From Paenibacillus sp. FSL K6-1330 (GTDB lineage: Bacteria; Bacillota; Bacilli; Paenibacillales; Paenibacillaceae): DNA of 64,000 nucleotides. Location: assembly GCF_037976825.1 (NCBI RefSeq), contig NZ_CP150269.1, forward strand, positions 5,221,501 to 5,285,500, written 5' to 3'. Position 1 is the first letter of the stretch. The number at the start of each line of letters is the position of its first letter. The notes below the pieces were generated by a model. The model was not told where the DNA came from, searched no databases, and saw only the letters and a list, made by a program, of their open reading frames with translations. Position numbers and translations under genes: made by a program. Below, in pieces: positions 17,111 through 26,555 of this stretch.

Positions 17111-18793
17111 TTAGTGTTCTTCTTCGTTATTTATTAAATTCAGAATTTTTAGACCAACCCGGGTTTCCAGCATCTCTTCAGAATTATCGAAATCCATGTC
17201 GCTAATTTCTTTGATCCGTTCCAGTCGGTACATGACCGTTTTGTAATGGACAAACAAATCCTGAGCTGCTTTGGCAGCATTTTGGTTATGCTGCAAAAAG
17301 ACCTCAAGCGTATGCAGCAAATCTTTTTTGATGGCACTTTTGCTTTGAACAAGCCTGTTTAAAGAAGCGGGAATAAACGAGGTCAGTACGGCAGGATCTG
17401 GATACTGACAGAGCAGGCGGAATAAACCAAGCTCGGCGAAGGCGGTAATCGATTCGCTACCGTAGAGCGTACCACCGAGGTTCAGGGCTTCTTGCGCCTC
17501 TTGATGGCTTCTCGAAATATCCATGACAGTTGCTACCACATTGCCGATGCCGACCTGTATTACAATATCTTTCGTTTTCGTGCGGATGTTGTCTTGAATC
17601 CCGCGGATTTTGTCTTTAACTGCTGGCAACCAGATTTTCTCTTTCCCTTCCTGCGAATCAACAGGCAGTAGCAGAATGATGGTATCGCTTCGGCTACGCG
17701 TAATAGCATCTGCAAAATGAGCGTCAATTGCTTCGTGTAAGTAAGTAAACGTTTTACTCTGCAGTCTGCGCAAGTTTTTAGGTTTAAACATTTCTTGTTG
17801 GTTGAACGAGATGAACTCTTCTTTCACATGAAACAAAAGCACGGCATATGATCGATCTAAATCCCAGCCGATCAGGTTAGCTCGTTGATACACCGTCTCC
17901 GACATCTGACCTTTACCTGAAAGCAGATCATCAATGATATCATTTTTATATTTCCGCTCGACTTCCGCCACAGCAAATTGCTTGACCAGTTCTAGAGACA
18001 GAGCAGTAGCGGCATTCTCTATTGCAATGAAATCTAATTCTTCTAATTGTTTATGGATTTCGGTGATAACGAGATGCACCTTAATACGGTTTACTGTACG
18101 TATAGGCACGACTACATGGTGGAGCGATTTCAACTCCGGTTCGGTAACTTGCGTAGTTATCCAATAATAAGGAAATTTGGTTTCGAATATTTTCTCGCGT
18201 TCTACAATATGCTCCTGTTGGTGTGTGGGAATCGTGTACAAGGAAGTATGAGTCATACAGACAAAATTTCGGTCATAGATGGCAACAGGGTTTCCGATTA
18301 ATTGTTCCAATGTAGTGATTATTGGTTCCATACCGCTATCTGTTAAGGAGAGTGTAGTGAAGCGATCATGCACCTCTTTAAAATATTTGAGCTTCATTAC
18401 CTGGTTATTAAACAGTTCTTCCATAACCGGATAGAGCACATCTACATAAGGGATGTCCTGTGGGATTTGGATAATTGGCAGCCCCGTCTGTTCGCCTATT
18501 TCTATGATTGCCTCGGGAATCTTCTTAACAAAACGGTGGTTTTTGATCAATATGGCGCTGACGCTTTTGTCAGCCAAGCGGAAGATAAATTCGCGCTGCT
18601 CTGCTTCTGTATAATTGAGGATCGGATATAGACTGGTCAGCAGCATCTCTCCGCCTTTCAGCCAATCTGCGATGTCGGGTGCTTCCATAATTGTGATGCC
18701 TTTTATTATATTCGTAAGCCCTTTGCTGCCCCCTAGCACTTTTGCATGCTGCAGTCGAGCCATCTTCAATACATGTTCTACTCTGAATTCCAT
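17111..18793 (-). CDS. pucR: PucR-family transcriptional regulator of purine catabolism
   Basis: A 560-residue regulator. The N-terminal PucR domain (about 1-125: LQHAKVLGGSKGLTNIIKGI, ADWLKGGEMLLTS) precedes a middle region with GGDEF-like remnants, and the C-terminus is a helix-turn-helix of the CdaR/PucR type (FLQHNQNAAKAAQDLFVHYK then TVMYRLERIKEI). In B. subtilis PucR controls ureide genes in response to allantoate-type inducers, and the gene lies directly upstream of allC on the same strand, so local control is likely. AAGGAG lies eight bases before the ATG. Confidence 0.88.
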   Translation of the reverse strand: MEFRVEHVLKMARLQHAKVLGGSKGLTNIIKGITIMEAPDIADWLKGGEMLLTSLYPILNYTEAEQREFIFRLADKSVSAILIKNHRFVKKIPEAIIEIGEQTGLPIIQIPQDIPYVDVLYPVMEELFNNQVMKLKYFKEVHDRFTTLSLTDSGMEPIITTLEQLIGNPVAIYDRNFVCMTHTSLYTIPTHQQEHIVEREKIFETKFPYYWITTQVTEPELKSLHHVVVPIRTVNRIKVHLVITEIHKQLEELDFIAIENAATALSLELVKQFAVAEVERKYKNDIIDDLLSGKGQMSETVYQRANLIGWDLDRSYAVLLFHVKEEFISFNQQEMFKPKNLRRLQSKTFTYLHEAIDAHFADAITRSRSDTIILLLPVDSQEGKEKIWLPAVKDKIRGIQDNIRTKTKDIVIQVGIGNVVATVMDISRSHQEAQEALNLGGTLYGSESITAFAELGLFRLLCQYPDPAVLTSFIPASLNRLVQSKSAIKKDLLHTLEVFLQHNQNAAKAAQDLFVHYKTVMYRLERIKEISDMDFDNSEEMLETRVGLKILNLINNEEEH

Positions 18794-19017
18794 ATCTTTA
18801 ACTCCTTATGATTGCAAGTCTGACGTCTTCTTAATTGTATTGCGTCGGAGTAAGGGTGGAGTATAGCATAATGGTGTATTCGTAAATGGGTGTATTCGCT
18901 TACACTCATGCCCGATGAGTTGCCTTTGAAATTGATGCGCGCGGATCAGCTCCTTTATATCTATGTATAAAGGATAAACAATGTAGAAAATGAAGTCAAA
19001 AATAGGGGGAATAACTG

Positions 19018-19884
19018 ATGAGAACGATTTGTTATAAAACAGTTGAAGGTGTTGATTTGCTTGGAGACTTTTACAGTGCTTGTCAGACTAGTTCCGCTGT
19101 GATTGTCTATATTCATGGAGGCGGATTAATATTTGGTTCAAGAAAAGATATTTTGCAAGAACAGGTGGAGCAGTACAATCAGGCTGGTCTGCACGTTCTG
19201 TCCATTGATTATCGACTAGCCCCTGAAACGCGGCTTCCAGCTATTATTGAAGATATTCAGGATGCTCTTCGCTGGCTACGAGAACAAGCATTCATCGAGC
19301 TTGGCTTTCAGCCATCCGCTATAGCCGTCGTAGGGAGTTCCGCAGGTGGATACCTTGCTCTGCTCGCCGGATCCAGGGAGCCAACTTTGCAAGCGGTTGT
19401 GTCTTTTTATGGCTATGGGGATATTCAAGCCAACTGGTCTTCGAGTCCTAGCCCGTTCTATCTGCAAAAACCTACGGTGCCTAAAGAACTGGCAGATCAG
19501 TTGATCACAAGGCGGACGCTTGCTGAAAGCTCCATTCAGCAAAGATTTGGTCTCTATTTATATTATCGTCAACAGGGAATCTGGACTCAGGAGGTTACGG
19601 GGTTGGACCTTGTTCAGGATAAGGAGGAGCTGGACTTGCTTTGTCCGGCACAAGTTGTGGACGATTCTTTTCCGCCTACTATGCTGCTGCATGGGGAGGA
19701 TGATCAGGATGTGCCTTGTGAACAATCTATCGGTATGGCGCGGCGGTTGCAAAGTGCGGGAGTTGAGCATACGCTTCTGACCCTTCCAGGTGAGGACCAC
19801 TTATTTGACATGCAGCTGGAAAAAGAAAATGTTCAGCGGGCATTTGCGCAGGTTCTGGAGTTTTTGCGGCGTCATTTAGTTTAA
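19018..19884 (+). CDS. Alpha/beta hydrolase, HSL-like esterase
   Basis: A 288-residue hydrolase. The oxyanion motif HGGG (YIHGGGLIFGSR), nucleophile elbow VGSSAGGYLAL, an Asp in HGEDDQDVP and His in GEDHLF give a complete hormone-sensitive-lipase-type catalytic triad. The ATG has AGGGGGA upstream. It is transcribed away from pucR and stands alone; the substrate is unknown. Members of this group hydrolyse short-chain esters. Confidence 0.82.
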   Translation: MRTICYKTVEGVDLLGDFYSACQTSSAVIVYIHGGGLIFGSRKDILQEQVEQYNQAGLHVLSIDYRLAPETRLPAIIEDIQDALRWLREQAFIELGFQPSAIAVVGSSAGGYLALLAGSREPTLQAVVSFYGYGDIQANWSSSPSPFYLQKPTVPKELADQLITRRTLAESSIQQRFGLYLYYRQQGIWTQEVTGLDLVQDKEELDLLCPAQVVDDSFPPTMLLHGEDDQDVPCEQSIGMARRLQSAGVEHTLLTLPGEDHLFDMQLEKENVQRAFAQVLEFLRRHLV

Positions 19885-19899
19885 TAATGGAGCTTTAAA

Positions 19900-20196
19900 C
19901 TATGGAATGATTAGAAAAACGTCAATCGACGTACTTTCTACGCACAAAAAAGTTGATAACTTCCCGCCTACTTCTTCCGGTGCATGCAGGTATTTAATCT
20001 TGGACAGCTGATCATCATTGTATTCCACATGAACATTATGGGCGCCTGCCTTGTAAACATGCAGAGTAATCAACCGGATCAGGTCGGCTGCTGCGATCGG
20101 TCCCATCACCACAACCGTCTGGCCTGGCTGTACATTCACACCTACCTTGAGGGCTAGCTCCGCATAATTTTCCAATTGCTGCTTCAGTGATGCCAC
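19900..20196 (-). pseudogene. N-terminal remnant of an M29-family aminopeptidase
   Basis: The first 75 or so codons match the start of M29 aminopeptidases (AmpS/PepS type: ENYAELALKVGVNVQPGQTV, AADLIRLITLHVYKAGAHNV, VEYNDDQLSKIKYLHAPEE), after which the frame runs into unrelated residues and stops. The family is about 410 residues long and carries its metal ligands in the missing part, so this fragment cannot be active. No ribosome binding site is visible before the GTG. Confidence 0.75.
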
Positions 20197-20222
20197 AATG
20201 CGGAATGAGAGTCTGATATCAT

Positions 20223-20249
20223 AAAAAACCCATCTTTTTCAAGATGGGC
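20223..20249 (-). terminator. Terminator at the end of the eut operon
   Basis: On the minus strand GCCCATCTT-GAAA-AAGATGGG is followed by TTTTTTAT. It lies 64 bases after the eutH stop and has the form of a strong intrinsic terminator closing the long ethanolamine transcript. Confidence 0.85.
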
Positions 20250-20312
20250 TCAAACGAGAGGATTAGATAGAAACCTGCATCCGTAAAAATAATATTCTGA
20301 AAAAAAACGCTA

Positions 20313-21419
20313 TTATGACTCCTGAAGTTCTTCCTTCGGTTCCGGAGCCATCTTCTTAGCCAAAAACAGGGCTACAACCACCGCCGTAATTCCGCCAACA
20401 AGCTTCCCGACAATCATTGGGAAAATCATTTCCTTCGCGACCCCAGCCGTAAAACCAAGATGATCGCCGAATACAAATGCGGCCGACACGGCAAATGCGA
20501 CGTTGATGACCTTGCCCCGCGCATCCATGTCTTTCATCATGCCAAACATCGGTATGACGTTAGCAAGCGTCGCAACCAGCCCGGCTGCCGCAATCTCATT
20601 CATGCCAAGCAACTTGCCCAGCTTCATAAGCGGTTTATTAAATACTTTCGTAATTACAAATACCATCGCAAAAGCGCCGGCGAGTACAATAGCAATATCG
20701 CCAACGATTTTGATTCCGTCTTCAACCGGAGCAAGCCCTGGAATGATGGTAATCCCCGTCAACTGCTGCGTGATGCCAGCTGCGAGTCCCAATGTCGCGA
20801 CGATGACGATGAACTGCCCAAAAACCGTGAACCCTTTGATCATACCCTGCGGAAATTTCCACAATCCCAGCACGATAAGTACAGCAAACAAAATAATTGG
20901 AACTAGGTTGGACAAAATCATTGTGATCGAGTAACCGGCAACCAATCCGCCAATCAAGCAACCGAGCGGTATAGTTACGATACCGGCCAGCACGCCGGTA
21001 GCCAAAAATTTCTGGTCTTCTTTTTTAATAATGCCAAGTGCAACCGGAATGATGAATACAATCGTAGGGCCAAGCATAGCCCCCAGGATCGTTCCTGCGA
21101 ATAATCCCGCTTCCGGACTCTGCGCGAGTTCCTGTGCCAGCGAGAAGCCGCCCATGTCGTTCGCCAGCAATGTAGTCGCAAACATGGCGGGGTCTGCTCC
21201 CAATGCGCTGTATATCGGAACGACGACCGGACTTAGCACTTTGGCCAGGACCGGAGACAGGCAGATGATCCCCACCATGGCGAGCGTAAGCGAACCCATG
21301 GCCATAATCCCTTCATCGAATTGATGTCCCAATCCAAACTTGTACCCAATGCACTTATCGATGGCACCGAGAATCATGAAAATAACCATGCCGTATATGA
21401 TAATTTCATTAATCTCCAC
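20313..21419 (-). CDS. eutH: Ethanolamine permease EutH
   Basis: A 368-residue integral membrane protein with about ten hydrophobic helices. It matches EutH throughout: INEIIIYGMVIFMILGAID at the start, FDEGIMAMGSLTLAMVG, LANDMGGFSLAQELA, MLGPTIVFIIPVALGI and FGDHLGFTAG. It allows ethanolamine entry when the outside concentration or pH is low. GTG at 21419 is preceded by GGGGGAG with seven bases between and aligns with the E. coli N-terminus, whereas the ATG six bases before it is too close to that site. It is the last gene of the locus. Confidence 0.92.
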   Translation of the reverse strand: MEINEIIIYGMVIFMILGAIDKCIGYKFGLGHQFDEGIMAMGSLTLAMVGIICLSPVLAKVLSPVVVPIYSALGADPAMFATTLLANDMGGFSLAQELAQSPEAGLFAGTILGAMLGPTIVFIIPVALGIIKKEDQKFLATGVLAGIVTIPLGCLIGGLVAGYSITMILSNLVPIILFAVLIVLGLWKFPQGMIKGFTVFGQFIVIVATLGLAAGITQQLTGITIIPGLAPVEDGIKIVGDIAIVLAGAFAMVFVITKVFNKPLMKLGKLLGMNEIAAAGLVATLANVIPMFGMMKDMDARGKVINVAFAVSAAFVFGDHLGFTAGVAKEMIFPMIVGKLVGGITAVVVALFLAKKMAPEPKEELQES

Positions 21420-21495
21420 GTACATGCTCCCCCATTCTATCGCTATATGATCCAAAGCAAATGGTTTTCATTGACCATCGTGCCCTGAAAACTCC

Positions 21496-22041
21496 CTACC
21501 GGAAGTGTTGTATGATTTCTTCGGACGGGGAACGAAGCACCGCATGATGAATGATCCGCTTTGGATCCATGGAGGATACAAACACCTTCATCCCCTGCTC
21601 CACATCGCTGACACTTCCTGTGAACACGGCGAGAAACTTTCCCCCAATCGCCATGCCAAGATTCATTTTTTTCACATGAATGTCGCATTGCTTCAAAGCT
21701 TCATTTAATGCAAAAATGCCGGGAGACACCGTAGCCGTCTCCACAATGCCAAGCGCATTCACAGGCAGGGAGGAAGGACGGCGTTTCAATCCATCGATGA
21801 TATCGGGATGTACGCCATGCAGTTCAAAGTCGCTGATCCGGAAGTCGCCGGCTTCCACCTTGGCTGTCTCCATCGCTGCCTGTACGTCTGCGGTATCCCC
21901 GCTCATGACGATCAGAAATTTGCCCGGACAGATCGGCTTCATATGATGCACCTCAACAGGCGAAGTCTTCAGCATTTGGTCCGCTGTTTCGTAACCTTTA
22001 CTAATGCTGCGCATCTCAACAACGCCTATTGCACTAATCAT
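21496..22041 (-). CDS. PduT-like tandem-BMC shell protein
   Basis: A 181-residue microcompartment shell protein with two BMC domains (about 1-90 and 93-178), so trimers would act as pseudohexamers. It matches PduT closely around HHMKPICPGKFLIVMSGD; Cys38 sits where PduT holds a [4Fe-4S] cluster at the central pore. PduT-type proteins are usual in propanediol compartments and here lie in an ethanolamine locus between eutN and eutH. The gene overlaps eutN by eight bases. Cluster binding is inferred from Cys38 alone. Confidence 0.85.
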   Translation of the reverse strand: MISAIGVVEMRSISKGYETADQMLKTSPVEVHHMKPICPGKFLIVMSGDTADVQAAMETAKVEAGDFRISDFELHGVHPDIIDGLKRRPSSLPVNALGIVETATVSPGIFALNEALKQCDIHVKKMNLGMAIGGKFLAVFTGSVSDVEQGMKVFVSSMDPKRIIHHAVLRSPSEEIIQHFR

Positions 22042-22309
22042 GTGTCACCTCGATCGAATCGACGATCCCTACGATGACCGCATCAACGGGTACGTCTCCA
22101 TTGGCAAACGATGTTCGGGCCGCACTTCCGGTCGTTACCAATACCGTATCCCCTATGCCCGCCCCGGCATTATCCGCAGCGACAAAATATTCACGTGTGA
22201 CGGGTTCTTTGGCATATGATAACGGTTTGACCACGAGGAAGGCCATCCCGTTCAGCTTATTATCCTTGCGGGTAGCCCACAGGCTTCCCATAACTTGTCC
22301 CATGATCAT
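22034..22309 (-). CDS. eutN: EutN/CcmL microcompartment vertex protein
   Basis: A 91-residue protein of the EutN/CcmL family, which forms pentamers capping the vertices of the shell. It has IMGQVMGSLWATRKDNKL at the start, AADNAGAGIGDTVLVTTGSAAR in the middle and DAVIVGIVDSIEV at the end. The ATG at 22309 follows CGAGGTG and leaves a 16-base gap from the previous gene; the longer reading from 22375 would overlap that gene and adds non-family sequence. Confidence 0.92.
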   Translation of the reverse strand: MIMGQVMGSLWATRKDNKLNGMAFLVVKPLSYAKEPVTREYFVAADNAGAGIGDTVLVTTGSAARTSFANGDVPVDAVIVGIVDSIEVTHD

Positions 22310-22325
22310 AAGTTCACCTCGCCCG

Positions 22326-23021
22326 TTATCTTCTACGTATCTGCATCTGCTGCATGCGTAAGTAATCCTGAGCAAGCGGCGTAATGATACTATGCCGGTC
22401 TATCACGATCTCTGTCCGGTTCTGCAGACGGTGCTTTTTCACTTCCGCTTCGGTAATGACTTTGCGGCTCAATACTTCCGCATCATGCGGTGCATAAACG
22501 GATTCGGTATGAGGCTCAACCTGAGTCATATCCTTAAGCCGCCCTTCCTCCATACATGCCGCAAGCATTTCCGTTTCTTTGACCATCCGGATTCCGTAAT
22601 CGCTCAGCTTGTCTGTAAATTCATCGTACATTTTGTACAGCAAAACTGGGGCCGTTGACTTGTATTTTCGGTAAAGCAATCCTTCCTCGAACGCAATCAC
22701 CTTTCGTCCCTTCAGCAGCATCGTGAGCACGAACCGTTCACGCGGGCCTGCGCTTATGCCGTTCGCAAGGTGGGATAACAGCTGAATACATATTGTAGGA
22801 ATAATCAGCACATCACAATCTCTGAGCGCCTCATCGTAATAACGCACCTCATAATATGGCTTCAGCTTATTTTCCAGTTCCGGCAGCGGTTCCACAGTCA
22901 GAAGAACCGCTTGCTTTTTGGATACATCCGGCTTCTCCGTCTGTGCCAGTTCCAGCCGTTTCATCACCTCAGCCGTTACGGTTTCGATAATCGCTGCCCG
23001 ATCCAGAGCTTCTATGTTCAT
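22326..23021 (-). CDS. TIGR02536-like ethanolamine utilisation protein
   Basis: A 231-residue protein of a family found in Firmicute eut and related microcompartment loci, with a flavoprotein-like Rossmann core (DALRDCDVLIIPTICIQLL is approximated by DEALRDCDVLIIP and LLSHLANGISAGP). The N-terminus (AAIIETVTAEVMKRLEL) is a short amphipathic helix like those that target enzymes into microcompartments, and a second patch near the C-terminus (ITPLAQDYLRMQQMQI) resembles the end of EutT-linked proteins. The reaction is unknown. AGGAG lies nine bases before the ATG. Confidence 0.75.
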   Translation of the reverse strand: MNIEALDRAAIIETVTAEVMKRLELAQTEKPDVSKKQAVLLTVEPLPELENKLKPYYEVRYYDEALRDCDVLIIPTICIQLLSHLANGISAGPRERFVLTMLLKGRKVIAFEEGLLYRKYKSTAPVLLYKMYDEFTDKLSDYGIRMVKETEMLAACMEEGRLKDMTQVEPHTESVYAPHDAEVLSRKVITEAEVKKHRLQNRTEIVIDRHSIITPLAQDYLRMQQMQIRRR

Positions 23022-23048
23022 TTTTTCACGCTCCTAAACCTGGATGCC

Positions 23049-23675
23049 CTACTTCAAAATTTTCCCCTTCGTACCTTTCGTAAAGCCGCATGCATTTGCT
23101 TCGTCGTAGTCAATATGCATGTAGGTCTCAAAGTTCGGGCTCACTCGAACCAGCACATCGTCAAAAATAAGCGGACGTTTGCCATACACTTTTACCTGTA
23201 CGATTTCGCCGTTTTTTACGTTGTATTTCTCCGCATCCTCCGCTTTCACGTGAATATGACGTTGTGCTGCGATTAATCCTCGATCGAGCCGAATCATATT
23301 GCTGCCCGAAGCGATGACGATTCCCGGGGTTCCTTCCAACTTACCGCTTTCTTTTACCGGAGCAGATATTCCGAGCACAACCGAATCTGTGAGCGATACC
23401 TCTACTTGCGATTCTTTGCGTTCCGGACCCAGCACGACGACATTATGCAAAGAGCCCTTGGGCCCGATCAGCGTCACACGTTCTTTGCAAGCATATTGCC
23501 CCGGCTGGGAAAGATCCTTGGCTTTCGTCAGCTGATATCCCTTGCCGAACAAGGCATCGATCGTTTCCCGATTCAAATGCACATGCTTGCCGGATGCTTC
23601 GATTTCGAAACAGGTTTCATCCTGCACCCGCTTAACCACTTCATTAATGATGCTCTCTACCAGTTGGTTATCCAC
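23049..23675 (-). CDS. eutD: Phosphotransacylase, PduL/EutD type
   Basis: A 208-residue PduL-type phosphate acyltransferase, with the two metal-binding repeats marked by EASGKHVHLNRET and AAQRHIHVKAEDA. It converts acetyl-CoA and phosphate to acetyl phosphate and regenerates CoA inside the shell. The N-terminal helix (QLVESIINEVVKRVQ) has the features of an encapsulation peptide. GTG at 23675 follows GAGGTG by six bases; the TTG at 23708 would overlap eutT and lacks a site. This family is unrelated in sequence to classical Pta. Confidence 0.88.
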   Translation of the reverse strand: MDNQLVESIINEVVKRVQDETCFEIEASGKHVHLNRETIDALFGKGYQLTKAKDLSQPGQYACKERVTLIGPKGSLHNVVVLGPERKESQVEVSLTDSVVLGISAPVKESGKLEGTPGIVIASGSNMIRLDRGLIAAQRHIHVKAEDAEKYNVKNGEIVQVKVYGKRPLIFDDVLVRVSPNFETYMHIDYDEANACGFTKGTKGKILK

Positions 23676-23688
23676 CTTAGTCACCTCA

Positions 23689-24519
23689 TCAGTTGTACTC
23701 TCCAACACGGATGCGGAACATGATAATCCAGAACAAGGAAGACAGCCTGTTCAGTGATCGAATGATATCTTCACGCTCTACATCTCCATGTTCCTTCTTG
23801 AAGGCTTGATAAGCCAGCAGTTCCGTCTCCCTCGTCAATGTGCGTAACGCATTTATGACAACAACCGCTTCGCCCATATCATAGCTGGGTTGAAAATGTT
23901 CCAGTCCAAAGTATTTCTTGGGAAAATGGGATTGCTCCCTGAGTTCCTTGGGGTTCAGCCCAAGCAAATGGAATTCTTCAATGCTTTCGCTAAGCACTTC
24001 GCACCGTACGATCCGCCTAACGAATTGCAAAATCTCTTCCAAATCGTTGACCAACTTGGTCATATTCAGCTTGAAGCAGCTGATTTGTGCTTCCAATATT
24101 TTTGTTTCCAATGAGTCCAGCTTGCCGCGGAATAATATCCGTGGATGATCCTTAAAAACGAGCATATTTCCATACAAATGGGTCATATGCTCAGGCTTCG
24201 TTTCCAAAAATCCGCCGTACAGCGTTCGAAATCGCTTTTTCCCGCCGGTTGCTGGTTCAACATCCAGGTTGGTCGTCACTTGAAGCTTAACTTCGTTTTG
24301 CAGCATCGATTCTTGCGCTGGTGCCGGTACCGGTTCCTTTACCGTATCCTTATCCGTCTCAGAAGCTGTCACATACCGCAGTTCAATCTGATGATCGGTC
24401 AAAAAGCTTTTGGCTGATGGCGTCAGTATCGTTCCCGCAGCCGTCTCATAAACGGCAGCATCCTTCAAATTCCGATTTCGAAAATACTTGCGCAGCTCGC
24501 TTTCCGTAATCACAGCCAT
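23689..24519 (-). CDS. eutT: Cobalamin adenosyltransferase EutT
   Basis: A 276-residue protein matching EutT: an N-terminal LTPSAKSFLTDHQIELRYV segment, a central KTEPEHMTHLYG-like stretch (TKPEHMTHLYGNMLVFKDHP) and a C-terminal helical bundle (LNRLSSLFWIIMFRIRVGEY). It transfers the adenosyl group of ATP to cob(I)alamin to make the adenosylcobalamin needed by ethanolamine ammonia-lyase. Its presence agrees with the cobalamin riboswitch at the head of the locus. Confidence 0.85.
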   Translation of the reverse strand: MAVITESELRKYFRNRNLKDAAVYETAAGTILTPSAKSFLTDHQIELRYVTASETDKDTVKEPVPAPAQESMLQNEVKLQVTTNLDVEPATGGKKRFRTLYGGFLETKPEHMTHLYGNMLVFKDHPRILFRGKLDSLETKILEAQISCFKLNMTKLVNDLEEILQFVRRIVRCEVLSESIEEFHLLGLNPKELREQSHFPKKYFGLEHFQPSYDMGEAVVVINALRTLTRETELLAYQAFKKEHGDVEREDIIRSLNRLSSLFWIIMFRIRVGEYN

Positions 24520-24674
24520 GTTTTCACATCCTTCTAAGGCGAATGCGTGTTCATATTTCCTTACGCGATCGTCCGAACTGTTACAAGCCAGGATAAATCG
24601 CCATAGTCAGAAGTGGAATGCGGGCGAAGTGCCCGCATTCTGCTGTCTTCCTCGTCCGGCTTGTCAGAGTAGTT

Positions 24675-24965
24675 TTATTCTGCTTTTGTGGTTTTAGGCA
24701 GGATTGCGTCCACTTCGGCATGAGGTCTTGGAATCACGTGTACCGAAAGCAATTCGCCAACACGTTCTGCCGCAGCTGCGCCTGCGTCGGTAGCTGCCTT
24801 AACAGCGCCCACATCGCCGCGAACCATAACCGTTACGAGACCTGCTCCGATTTGTTCTTTGCCGATCAGTGTAACATTCGCTGCTTTCACCATTGCGTCT
24901 GCTGCCTCGATTGCTCCTACCAAACCTTTAGTTTCTACCATTCCCAATGCGTTTGCGTTTGCCAT
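24675..24965 (-). CDS. eutM: EutM-type hexameric BMC shell protein
   Basis: A 96-residue single-BMC-domain protein ([70 protein letters not shown]), the standard length for the major hexamer that tiles the facets of the shell. TAGGAGGAA precedes the ATG. It lies between eutE and eutT and should be among the most abundant products of the operon. Confidence 0.93.
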   Translation of the reverse strand: MANANALGMVETKGLVGAIEAADAMVKAANVTLIGKEQIGAGLVTVMVRGDVGAVKAATDAGAAAAERVGELLSVHVIPRPHAEVDAILPKTTKAE

Positions 24966-25056
24966 GATAAAATTCCTCCTAATAATTTGTATTTATAATG
25001 AATTTTAGGGTTACCAATAATGGATTGCTCGTCTTGCCGATGAAATCTACGAAAAC

Positions 25057-26526
25057 TTACATTTTTTCAAGAATACGTGCCACAATCATGTCGATAAGTT
25101 GTTCTTTGTCTTCCGGAAGGCTGCATGCGGCTTTCGGCTGCGATTCTTCCTTTCGGTCTGCCAAATCTTCCATTTCTATTAGTCCATAAGCGATTCTGCG
25201 AATGTTAAGCAGATTAAGCGGACTGATGTTGTCGGATGTGGAGCTTCCGCCAACCGCACCGCAACCAAGCGTAAGCGCTGGTGCAAGTGCTGTCGTTGCG
25301 CCGATGCCGCCAAGCGTACCCGGCGTATTGACTAACAAACGGGATACCGGTTTTTTCAAAGCGAACTGGCGTACAATCTCTTCATTTTCGGAGTGAATGC
25401 ACATCGTATGGCCTGCGCCTTCTCCATTCAGAATTTCGATGCAGCGTTCGCATGCAGCTTCCCAGCTATCCTCTGTGTAGAAAGCCAGAATTGGAGCCAA
25501 TTTCTCTCGTGAATATGGAACATTGCGTCCCACGCGGGTTTCTTCGGCGATCAGCACGCGAGCTCTAGCAGGAATATTCAGATTCGCCAGTTTTGCGATA
25601 TGATCTACGCTGCGTCCAACGATTTGCGGGTTCATGGTGCCATTGGCCCGCATAATGAATTTGCCAAGCTGATCGGCTTCCTCTGCGGAAAGGAAATAAG
25701 CTCCTTGCTTTTTGAATTCAGCCACAACCGCTTCCTTGCTGCATGCTTCGACGACGACGGATTGCTCCGAAGCGCAAATCGTGCCGTTATCGAAAGTTTT
25801 GGAGTCCATGATGCGTTTGACTGCAAGCGGAATATTCGCACTCTTCTCGATAAAGGCAGGGCCGTTGCCTGGACCAACACCGATTGCCGGCGTACCGGAT
25901 GAATAAGCGGCTTTGACCATCGCCGTTCCGCCTGTTGCTAGAATCAAGGCGACATCGTTATGCTTCATCAATTGATCTGTTCCTTGAATTGTCGGAACCG
26001 TCATGACGCCAATGGCACCTTCTGGGCATCCTGCTTGCACAGCTGCCTCGTTAATGACCTTCACCGTTTCCAGAATACTCTTAAGCGCATTCGGATGCGG
26101 GGAAAACACGATACTGTTTCCTGCTTTAAGCGCAATGAGCGTTTTGTAGATAACCGTCGAAGTCGGGTTGGTGGATGGAATTAGACCGGCAATGACACCA
26201 ACTGGGACAGCTACCTCCATCAACTTATTCTCTTTGTCATCTTTCAAGATGCCAACGGTGTTCATGTCCTTGATGGACTCGTAGACTTGCTGCGAAGCAA
26301 AAGCATTCTTGATGACCTTGTCCTGCCAGCGGCCGAAGCCAGTTTCCTCATTGGCCATCTTCGCCAGCTTCTCGCGATGGTTGTATCCGGCATCGGCAAC
26401 CGCTTTGACGATCGCGTCGATTTGCTTTTGCGTCATGGCGGCGAGCTTAACTTGCGCTTCCTTGGCTTTGTTGATCAGATCACGGACTTCTTGAATGGAT
26501 CTCAGGTCTTTATCCAATGTTTCCAT
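25057..26526 (-). CDS. eutE: CoA-acylating acetaldehyde dehydrogenase EutE
   Basis: A 489-residue aldehyde dehydrogenase. It has LIPSTNPTSTVIYKTLIAL, the catalytic Cys in DNGTICASEQSVV, ATGGTAMVKAAYSSG and GVGPGNGP for NAD binding. It oxidises acetaldehyde with CoA to acetyl-CoA in the compartment. The last residues (DKEQLIDMIVARILEKM) form an amphipathic helix like an encapsulation peptide, here at the C-terminus. The first codon is the ATG at 26526, with AAGGA six bases upstream. Confidence 0.93.
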   Translation of the reverse strand: METLDKDLRSIQEVRDLINKAKEAQVKLAAMTQKQIDAIVKAVADAGYNHREKLAKMANEETGFGRWQDKVIKNAFASQQVYESIKDMNTVGILKDDKENKLMEVAVPVGVIAGLIPSTNPTSTVIYKTLIALKAGNSIVFSPHPNALKSILETVKVINEAAVQAGCPEGAIGVMTVPTIQGTDQLMKHNDVALILATGGTAMVKAAYSSGTPAIGVGPGNGPAFIEKSANIPLAVKRIMDSKTFDNGTICASEQSVVVEACSKEAVVAEFKKQGAYFLSAEEADQLGKFIMRANGTMNPQIVGRSVDHIAKLANLNIPARARVLIAEETRVGRNVPYSREKLAPILAFYTEDSWEAACERCIEILNGEGAGHTMCIHSENEEIVRQFALKKPVSRLLVNTPGTLGGIGATTALAPALTLGCGAVGGSSTSDNISPLNLLNIRRIAYGLIEMEDLADRKEESQPKAACSLPEDKEQLIDMIVARILEKM

Positions 26527-26555
26527 CAATATTCCTTCTCTCTACTGCGTTTTTA

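Noticed and set aside
20197..20312. A eutQ or eutJ gene at the end of the eut operon
   Set aside because: The gap after eutH holds only a terminator; neither gene is found elsewhere in the locus.
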